A stretch of DNA of 64,000 nt, taken from the NCBI GenBank assembly GCA_002440665.1, contig DJUX01000015.1:16176-80175 (forward strand), in the 5' to 3' direction. The DNA comes from Dechloromonas sp. UBA6271. Lineage in GTDB: Bacteria; Pseudomonadota; Gammaproteobacteria; Burkholderiales; Rhodocyclaceae. Under the pieces are notes generated by a model that did no database searches, was not told where the DNA came from, and saw nothing but the letters and a program-made list of their open reading frames with translations. Below, in pieces: positions 58,409-64,000 of this stretch (positions are counted from its first letter, which is position 1; every line of letters begins with the position of its first letter). The translations under genes and the position numbers were made by a program.

Positions 58409-59755
58409 TTATTCGGAGAGTGCCGCCAGTATCTTGCCGTGAATGCCGCCAAAGCCGCCGTTGCTCATGACCAGGATGTGGTCGCCCGGCTGCGCGGCGA
58501 TGACGATCTGGTCGACCAGGCGAGCCAGGTCCTCTTCGACGATAGCGCGCTCGCCCATCGGGGCCAGCGCCTCGCGGGCATCCCAGCCGAGATTGCCGGC
58601 GTAGCAAAAAGCCATGTCGACCTCGCGCAGGCTCTCGGGTAACTGCGCTTTCATCGTCCCCAGCTTCATGGTGTTCGAACGCGGTTCGAGCACAGCCAGG
58701 ATGCGGGCAGGGCCGACCTTGCGGCGCAGGCCGGCGACGGTGGTGGCAATGGCCGTCGGATGATGGGCAAAATCGTCATAGACCGTGACACCGCGTACTT
58801 CACCGCGCACTTCCATGCGCCGTTTGACATTGACGAAGCGCGACAGTGCATCCAGCCCGTGGGCGAGCGATACGCCGACATGGCGAGCCGCAAGCAAGGC
58901 GGCGCAGGCGTTGGCACGATTATGTTCGCCGGACAGTCGCCAGACGGTGCGGCCGATTCTTCCTTCGGGGCCATGCAGGACCAACTCGCCCCGGGCATCG
59001 TCACCCGTCACCCGATAGCCGGCGGGATCATTAAAACGCTCGACCGGCGTCCAGCAACCACGCTCCAGCACGCGTTCGAGGCTGGTCTCTCCCGCATTGG
59101 AAACGATCAGCCCGGATTGGGGCAAGGTGCGTACAAGATGGTGAAATTGCGTTTCGATCGCCGCCAGATCAGGGAAGATGTCGGCGTGATCGAATTCGAG
59201 GTTGTTCAGAACGGCGGTCCGCGGCCGGTAATGGACGAACTTGGAGCGCTTGTCGCAGAAAGCGGTGTCGTATTCGTCGGCTTCGATCACGAAGAAGGGC
59301 GTGTCGCCCAGGCGGGCCGAGACGCCGAAGTTGAGTGGCACACCGCCGATCAGGAAGCCCGGCGCCATGTTGGCGTCTTCGAGAATCCAGGCCAGCATCG
59401 AAGCGGTCGTCGTCTTGCCGTGGGTGCCGGCGACACCGAGCACCCAGCGCCCCTGCAGCACGTGTTCGGCCAGCCATTGCGGGCCGGAAACATAAGGCAG
59501 GCCCTGGTCAAGAATGGCTTCGAGCAGCGGATTGCCGCGCGAGATGGCGTTACCAATCACGAAAGCATCGGGTTGCTGCGCCAGTTGGCTGAGGTCGAAG
59601 CCTTCGATCAAGTCGACGCCAGCGGCACGCAACTGGTCGCTCATCGGCGGATAGACGTTGGCGTCGCAGCCGGTGACACGATGGCCGGCGGCGACTGCCA
59701 ACTGGGCGAGGCCGCCCATGAAAGTCCCGCAGATTCCCAGAATATGAATGTGCAT
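58409..59755 (-). CDS. mpl: UDP-N-acetylmuramate:L-Ala-gamma-D-Glu-mDAP ligase
   Basis: Murein tripeptide recycling ligase, 448 residues. Start MHIHILGICGTFMGGLAQLA at 59755; the frame further upstream is not conserved. ATP loop GVAGTHGKTTTASMLAW, then EADEYDTAFCDKRSKFVHYR and SGEHNRANACAALLA, and DDFAHHPTAIATTV, all Mur-ligase motifs; the FCDKRSKF region distinguishes Mpl from MurC. Divergent from the 196-residue nucleotidyltransferase-like gene. Confidence 0.95.
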   Translation of the reverse strand: MHIHILGICGTFMGGLAQLAVAAGHRVTGCDANVYPPMSDQLRAAGVDLIEGFDLSQLAQQPDAFVIGNAISRGNPLLEAILDQGLPYVSGPQWLAEHVLQGRWVLGVAGTHGKTTTASMLAWILEDANMAPGFLIGGVPLNFGVSARLGDTPFFVIEADEYDTAFCDKRSKFVHYRPRTAVLNNLEFDHADIFPDLAAIETQFHHLVRTLPQSGLIVSNAGETSLERVLERGCWTPVERFNDPAGYRVTGDDARGELVLHGPEGRIGRTVWRLSGEHNRANACAALLAARHVGVSLAHGLDALSRFVNVKRRMEVRGEVRGVTVYDDFAHHPTAIATTVAGLRRKVGPARILAVLEPRSNTMKLGTMKAQLPESLREVDMAFCYAGNLGWDAREALAPMGERAIVEEDLARLVDQIVIAAQPGDHILVMSNGGFGGIHGKILAALSE

Positions 59756-59805
59756 GTCACATAGACCCGTTAAAATGGGGGCGATTTTACCCTGATCGAG
59801 CCCCC

Positions 59806-60396
59806 ATGACCCGTCATGAACGGCCCCGTACCAATAGCAGCGCCCGGGCCAGCATTGCCAGCGCCGCTGCACGCCTGATGGCGGAAGACGGTATTACCGA
59901 TTTTCATCACGCCAAGCGCAAGGCGGCTCGCCAGTTGGGGCTGTCCGAGCATACGGCCTACCCGGACAATGCGGAAATCGAGGCTGAATTGCGTGCCTAT
60001 CGCAGCCTGTATCAGGAAGAGGGACACGCCGAACTGATTCTTGCTCTGCGCCAGACGGCGCTGGGCTTGCTGGACCTGCTCGTCGACTATTCGCCCTACC
60101 TTGCCGGTTCGGTGCTCGATGGCACGGCCGGCGAGCATTCGCACATCGACATCCTGTTGTTTGCCGACAGCGCCAAGGAAGTCGAGATATTTCTGCTCAA
60201 TCAGGGCATCGTTTTCGAGCATGTCGAGCCGCGCAATGACCGTGCCGAAGCGGTGCTAGTGATGGAAACCGATACCGCGGATGCCAATCTGGTCATCTTC
60301 CCGCCGCAACTGGAGCGCGTGGTGTTGAAACATCGCGACGGACGCCCGCGCGAACGCGTTCGCGCCGATGCCCTGAGAGCATTACTTTCGGAGTAA
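59806..60396 (+). CDS. Conserved hypothetical protein, nucleotidyltransferase-like
   Basis: A 196-residue protein. The N-terminus is helical (ASAAARLMAEDGITDFHHAK, KRKAARQLGLSE). The second part shows GSVLDGTAGEHSHIDILLFAD, reminiscent of the G-S-x(n)-S-D-x-D region of minimal nucleotidyltransferases, but the metal-binding pair is not certain. Often found divergent from mpl in betaproteobacteria. Function unknown. Confidence 0.75.
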   Translation: MTRHERPRTNSSARASIASAAARLMAEDGITDFHHAKRKAARQLGLSEHTAYPDNAEIEAELRAYRSLYQEEGHAELILALRQTALGLLDLLVDYSPYLAGSVLDGTAGEHSHIDILLFADSAKEVEIFLLNQGIVFEHVEPRNDRAEAVLVMETDTADANLVIFPPQLERVVLKHRDGRPRERVRADALRALLSE

Positions 60397-60436
60397 GACT
60401 GGACAAAATGCGGCGATTTGCGGCAAACTTGCAGCC

Positions 60437-60916
60437 ATGAAGAAGCAAAAAACAGCTTCCAAGCCGGTCGACAAGCCCCGCATCCTGGTGGTGCACGGGC
60501 CCAATCTCAACCTGCTTGGCACTCGTGAGCCGGAACATTACGGCAAGCTCACGCTGTCCGACATCAATGTGGCGCTGGCGCGCATGGCCGAGAATGCCGG
60601 GGTCGAGCTCGAAGCGTTCCAGAGCAATCATGAAGGTGCCCTGATCGAGCGCATCCATGCTGCCCGCGAACAGGGCGTGCGCGCCATCATCATCAATCCG
60701 GCGGCCTATACGCATACCAGCGTGGCTTTGCGCGATGCGCTGGCGGCGGTAACGATTCCGTTCATCGAGGTGCATCTCTCTAATGTGCATGCCCGGGAGT
60801 CGTTCCGGCATCATTCCTATTTTTCCGACTTGGCCGTCGGCGTGATTTGCGGCTTGGGCCATGAGGGCTATCTGCTGGCCCTCGAGTATCTGCTTAATAA
60901 ACTCAATATCGAATAG
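60437..60916 (+). CDS. aroQ: Type II 3-dehydroquinate dehydratase
   Basis: Third step of the shikimate pathway. 159 residues, with a basic N-terminal extension (MKKQKTASKPVDKPR) before the core ILVVHGPNLNLLGTREPEHYG. Active-site segments are INPAAYTHTSVALRDAL and EVHLSNVHARESFRHHSYFS. The order aroQ-accB-accC-prmA is typical for proteobacteria. Confidence 0.96.
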   Translation: MKKQKTASKPVDKPRILVVHGPNLNLLGTREPEHYGKLTLSDINVALARMAENAGVELEAFQSNHEGALIERIHAAREQGVRAIIINPAAYTHTSVALRDALAAVTIPFIEVHLSNVHARESFRHHSYFSDLAVGVICGLGHEGYLLALEYLLNKLNIE

Positions 60917-60971
60917 TCCGGCAACTTGCCGGCATTTGCGTGAAATTGACGCAAAACAGAAGGGAGTATCC

Positions 60972-61430
60972 ATGGATCTGCGTAAACTCAAGAAGCTCAT
61001 CGACCTCGTTCAGGAATCCGGTATTTCCGAACTGGAAGTGACCGAAGGTGAAGAAAAAGTGCGCATCGCCAAGCATTACGGTGCGGTTGCCGCTGCACCC
61101 ATGCAGTACGCGCTGCCGCCGGCTATGCCGGTGGCCGGTGCCGCGCCGGCCGGTACCTCCTCGGTCAATCTGGATGACGAAGATGATCTGCCGGAAGGGC
61201 ATGTCGTCAAGGCGCCGATGGTCGGTACCTTCTACCGCTCGCCGTCGCCGGGTGCCGAATCCTTCGTCCAGGTTGGCCAGACCGTCAAGGAAGGCGACAC
61301 GTTGTGCATCATCGAGGCGATGAAACTGCTGAACGAAATCGAGTCCGATGCTTCCGGCGTGGTCAAGGCCATCCTGCTCGACAATGGTGAGCCGGTCGAG
61401 TTTGGCGAACCGCTGTTCGTGATCGGCTGA
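60972..61430 (+). CDS. accB: Biotin carboxyl carrier protein of acetyl-CoA carboxylase
   Basis: A 152-residue protein: N-terminal MDLRKLKKLIDLVQESGISE, Ala/Pro-rich linker (residues 36-63), and biotinyl domain with EAMKLLNEIE, biotin on Lys118. AGGGAG upstream of the ATG. It carries CO2 to AccAD for malonyl-CoA formation. Confidence 0.97.
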   Translation: MDLRKLKKLIDLVQESGISELEVTEGEEKVRIAKHYGAVAAAPMQYALPPAMPVAGAAPAGTSSVNLDDEDDLPEGHVVKAPMVGTFYRSPSPGAESFVQVGQTVKEGDTLCIIEAMKLLNEIESDASGVVKAILLDNGEPVEFGEPLFVIG

Positions 61431-61437
61431 TCGCGCT

Positions 61438-62796
61438 ATGTTCGGGAAAATTCTCATCGCCAACCGGGGCGAAATTGCCTTGCGCATACAACGAGCCTGC
61501 CGCGAACTGGGCATCAAGACCGTTGTGGTGCACTCCGAGGCCGATCGCGAAGCCAAGTATGTCAAGCTGGCCGACGAATCGGTCTGTATCGGCCCGGCGC
61601 AGTCGGCCCTGAGTTACCTGAATGTTCCGGCCATCATTTCGGCCGCCGAAGTGACCGATTCCGAGGCGATCCACCCCGGCTACGGCTTCCTGTCTGAAAA
61701 CGCCGATTTTGCCGAGCGCGTCGAGACTTCAGGCTTCGTCTTCATCGGCCCGCGCGCCGAAACCATCCGCCTGATGGGCGACAAGGTGTCGGCCAAGGCG
61801 TCGATGAAGGAGGCCGGCGTGCCCTGCGTTCCCGGCTCCGACGGCGAGTTGCCGGAAGACCCCAAGGAAATCGTGCGCATGGCGCGCGCCACCGGTTACC
61901 CGGTAATCATCAAGGCGGCGGGCGGTGGCGGCGGTCGCGGCATGCGTGTCGTGCATACCGAGGCCGCGCTGGTCAATGCCGTGGCGCTGACCCGCCAGGA
62001 GGCCGGAAGCTTTTTCGGCAACCCCGCGGTGTACATGGAAAAATATCTGGAAAATCCGCGCCATGTGGAAATCCAGGTGCTGGCCGACGAATACAAGAAT
62101 GCCATTTACCTCGGCGAGCGCGACTGCTCGATGCAGCGTCGCCACCAGAAGGTGATCGAGGAAGCGCCGGCGCCGCACATTCCGGCCCGCCTGATCAATC
62201 GCATCGGCGAACGTTGCGCTGAAGCCTGCCGCAAGATCGGTTATCGGGGCGCCGGGACTTTCGAATTCCTCTACGAGAACAACGAGTTCTATTTCATCGA
62301 AATGAACACGCGTGTTCAGGTCGAGCATCCGGTGACCGAATTGATCACCGGCGTCGATATCGTTCAGGAGCAGATTCGCGTCGCTTTCGGTGAAAAACTG
62401 CGCTACCGGCAAAAGGACATCGTCCCCCGCGGTCACGCTATCGAATGCCGTATCAACGCCGAAGATCCCTTCACGTTCGTGCCTTGTCCCGGCAAGATCA
62501 GCTTTTATCACCCGCCGGGCGGGCCGGGCATCCGTGTCGATTCGCACATCTATCAGGGTTATACCGTGCCGCCGCATTACGACTCGATGGTGGCCAAGGT
62601 CATCGCCTACGGCGACACCCGCGAGCAGGCCATTCGGCGCATGCGGATCGCGCTGTCCGAGATGAGCATCGAAGGCATCAAGACCAATATCCCGCTACAC
62701 CAGGAATTGATGCACGACGCACGCTTCATCGAGGGTGGCACCAGTATTCACTATCTGGAACAGAAGCTCGCCGAAAAGGGCGAAGTCAAGAAGTAG
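61438..62796 (+). CDS. accC: Biotin carboxylase AccC
   Basis: A 452-residue ATP-grasp enzyme that carboxylates AccB-biotin. ILIANRGEIALRIQRACREL, GYGFLSENADFAE, KAAGGGGGRGMRVV and EMNTRVQVEHPVTEL are conserved. 7 bp after accB. It resembles the carboxylase domain of pccA at 32335 but lacks the biotinyl domain, so the two are paralogues with distinct roles. Confidence 0.97.
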   Translation: MFGKILIANRGEIALRIQRACRELGIKTVVVHSEADREAKYVKLADESVCIGPAQSALSYLNVPAIISAAEVTDSEAIHPGYGFLSENADFAERVETSGFVFIGPRAETIRLMGDKVSAKASMKEAGVPCVPGSDGELPEDPKEIVRMARATGYPVIIKAAGGGGGRGMRVVHTEAALVNAVALTRQEAGSFFGNPAVYMEKYLENPRHVEIQVLADEYKNAIYLGERDCSMQRRHQKVIEEAPAPHIPARLINRIGERCAEACRKIGYRGAGTFEFLYENNEFYFIEMNTRVQVEHPVTELITGVDIVQEQIRVAFGEKLRYRQKDIVPRGHAIECRINAEDPFTFVPCPGKISFYHPPGGPGIRVDSHIYQGYTVPPHYDSMVAKVIAYGDTREQAIRRMRIALSEMSIEGIKTNIPLHQELMHDARFIEGGTSIHYLEQKLAEKGEVKK

Positions 62797-62799
62797 GCG

Positions 62800-63690
62800 A
62801 TGGGCTGGCAGAACGTCAGTTTTCTCACCGACGCATCGCACGCCGAGCCGATGTGCGATGTCCTTCTTGAGACAGGAGCGTTGTCAGCCAGTATCGAGGA
62901 TGCCGATGCCGGCACGGTGGACGAGCGACCGCAGTTCGGCGAGCCTGGTTCGGTCAATTCGCCCGGCTGGACTCATTCCCGCGTCGTCGCCCTGTTCGAG
63001 CCCGACGCCGATGTCGCGGCGCTACTGGCGCACGCGAGTGCGGCAATCGGCTTGGCTGGTGTGCCCGCCTGGACCGTCGAAGAGGTGGCCGAACAGAACT
63101 GGGTGCAGCTGACCCAGTCGCAATTCGACCCGATCCGCGTTTCCGAACGTTTGTGGATCGTACCGTCCTGGCATGAAACGCCGGATCCGGCTGCGGTCAA
63201 CCTCATTCTGGACCCCGGAATGGCCTTCGGCACCGGTTCGCATCCGACCACCCGGCTTTGTCTGGAATGGCTGGAGCTCAATGTTTCCCCGGGTTGCCGG
63301 CTGCTCGATTATGGTTGCGGCTCCGGTATCCTGGCCATTGCCGCCGCCCGTCTGGGTGCCGGCAGTGTCGCCGGGGTCGATATCGATCCGCAGGCGGTCG
63401 AGGCGGCGCGGGCCAATGCCGAGCGCAATGGTGTGACTGCCTTGTTCGCCGATTCGGCGCAACCGGTGGCGGGCGAGTACGACTTGGTTGTCGCCAATAT
63501 CCTGTCGAATCCGTTGCGCGTTCTGGCGCCGGCGATCTGTGCCCACGTTCGTTCCGGTGGCCGCCTGGCGCTGTCCGGGATTCTGCGCGAACAGGCCGAC
63601 GAAATCATTGCGATCTACGCGCAGTGGTTGCCCATGCAGGTCGCAGACGTTCGTGAGGACTGGGTGTGCCTCGCCGGTATCAAGCCCTGA
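62800..63690 (+). CDS. prmA: Ribosomal protein L11 methyltransferase
   Basis: A 296-residue SAM-dependent methyltransferase. N-terminal L11-binding domain beginning MGWQNVSFLTDASHAE, then FGTGSHPTTRLCLEWL and the SAM motif LDYGCGSGILAIAAARLGA, and VVANILSNPL (NPPY-like). Follows accC by 3 bp and overlaps the next gene by one base (TGATG). Confidence 0.96.
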   Translation: MGWQNVSFLTDASHAEPMCDVLLETGALSASIEDADAGTVDERPQFGEPGSVNSPGWTHSRVVALFEPDADVAALLAHASAAIGLAGVPAWTVEEVAEQNWVQLTQSQFDPIRVSERLWIVPSWHETPDPAAVNLILDPGMAFGTGSHPTTRLCLEWLELNVSPGCRLLDYGCGSGILAIAAARLGAGSVAGVDIDPQAVEAARANAERNGVTALFADSAQPVAGEYDLVVANILSNPLRVLAPAICAHVRSGGRLALSGILREQADEIIAIYAQWLPMQVADVREDWVCLAGIKP

Positions 63691-64000
63691 TGCGTACCCG
63701 TTGCCCGGCGTGCAACACGGTTTTCCGTGTCACGCCGGAACAACTGCGCGCCAAGGCCGGCAAGGTTCGCTGCGGTTACTGCCAGTCGATCTTCAATGCT
63801 TTCGATGGTCTCGTCGACGATGCGTCGACCAGCGCAGTGCCATCGGTTGAGGCATCCCCGGCGCTTGATGAAGCCAAGGCAGCAATCCATGCGGATGCTT
63901 CGCTGAAAGCTGACGGAGTCGTGCCCGAGAAGGCGGTGGCCGAATCCGCTCCGCTACCGGAGTCTGATACGGTTACAGAGCCAGAGCCAGAGCCAGAGCC
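63690..64000 (+). CDS. Zinc-ribbon (DUF3426-type) membrane-associated protein, 3' end cut by the window
   Basis: Begins MRTRCPACNTVFRVTPEQLR with zinc ligands Cys5, Cys8, Cys28 and Cys31 (MJ0042-type zinc finger), followed by an Ala/Glu/Pro-rich linker ending in EPEPEPEP from repeated GAGCCA hexamers at the window edge. In related genomes such proteins continue with a membrane helix and DUF3426 domain. No stop codon within the window. Partner of prmA by overlap. Confidence 0.85.
   Translation, partial: MRTRCPACNTVFRVTPEQLRAKAGKVRCGYCQSIFNAFDGLVDDASTSAVPSVEASPALDEAKAAIHADASLKADGVVPEKAVAESAPLPESDTVTEPEPEPE

Noticed and set aside
63976..64000. GAGCCA hexamer repeat at the window end
   Set aside because: Explained as the Pro/Glu linker of the zinc-ribbon protein; too short within the window to judge as a variable repeat.
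1..64000. tRNA, rRNA, CRISPR, transposase, phage or toxin-antitoxin genes
   Set aside because: None was recognised on either strand by reading; a weak or partial element could still be missed without computation.

Overview
The window looks like a chromosomal segment of a betaproteobacterium of the Rhodocyclales (Dechloromonas/Azonexus/Zoogloea-like). The reasons are high GC, PEP-CTERM proteins with sigma-54 promoters, a System I cytochrome c maturation operon ending in napF, a complete hyp maturation set, the methylmalonyl-CoA pathway, and the gene order aroQ-accB-accC-prmA. The assignment is by gene content only. I saw no rRNA, tRNA, CRISPR array, insertion sequence or prophage gene.

Layout. 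0-3.6 kb: 5'-truncated lytic transglycosylase and a DUF1631-type protein. 3.8-10.9 kb: an accessory island with two PEP-CTERM surface/secreted proteins, each behind a good -24/-12 (sigma-54) promoter. They flank a PEP-CTERM/exosortase-associated acyltransferase, two divergent nitroreductase-fold proteins and a stand-alone E1-like (ThiF) adenylyltransferase. This is the best candidate for an undescribed system: an acylating, adenylating and flavin-dependent set in a PEP-CTERM setting. 11-17.6 kb: housekeeping and hypothetical genes (NDUFA9-like, cca, DUF2905, hydrolase, DUF2721, selO). 17.6-21.6 kb: btuB-btuC-btuD cobalamin uptake on the minus strand behind a cobalamin riboswitch. 21.7-24.5 kb: zapB-like gene, zapA, 6S RNA, EVE protein, TauE permease and a crotonase-fold protein.

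24.6-34.4 kb: carboxylate and propionate metabolism. A DUF485/ActP acetate-type symporter (actP carries a frameshift) is followed by an FCD-type GntR regulator, then the B12-dependent methylmalonyl-CoA mutase with its chaperone MeaB and both propionyl-CoA carboxylase subunits. The B12 uptake operon and the B12-dependent mutase make functional sense together. 34.4-36.2 kb: two divergent hypothetical genes. 36.4-43.5 kb: ccmABCDEFGHI-napF on the minus strand, a tightly overlapping operon with an FNR/Anr-like box upstream of ccmA. 43.6-45.5 kb: YcbK-like and YcbB-like cell-wall proteins.

45.6-55.9 kb: nickel and hydrogenase maturation (hypA, hypB, a small membrane protein, hypF, hypC, hypD, hypE), then nikR, a NiCoT nickel/cobalt permease and a TonB-dependent receptor. 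No hydrogenase structural gene is in the window. 56.0-64 kb: malic enzyme with a phosphotransacetylase domain, mpl, a nucleotidyltransferase-like protein, aroQ, accB, accC, prmA and a zinc-ribbon protein cut by the window end.

A fixed-length motif (GCGGTCGAC or GCGGTCAAC, then two A-runs at constant spacing) recurs at least seven times in both orientations, in coding and intergenic DNA.
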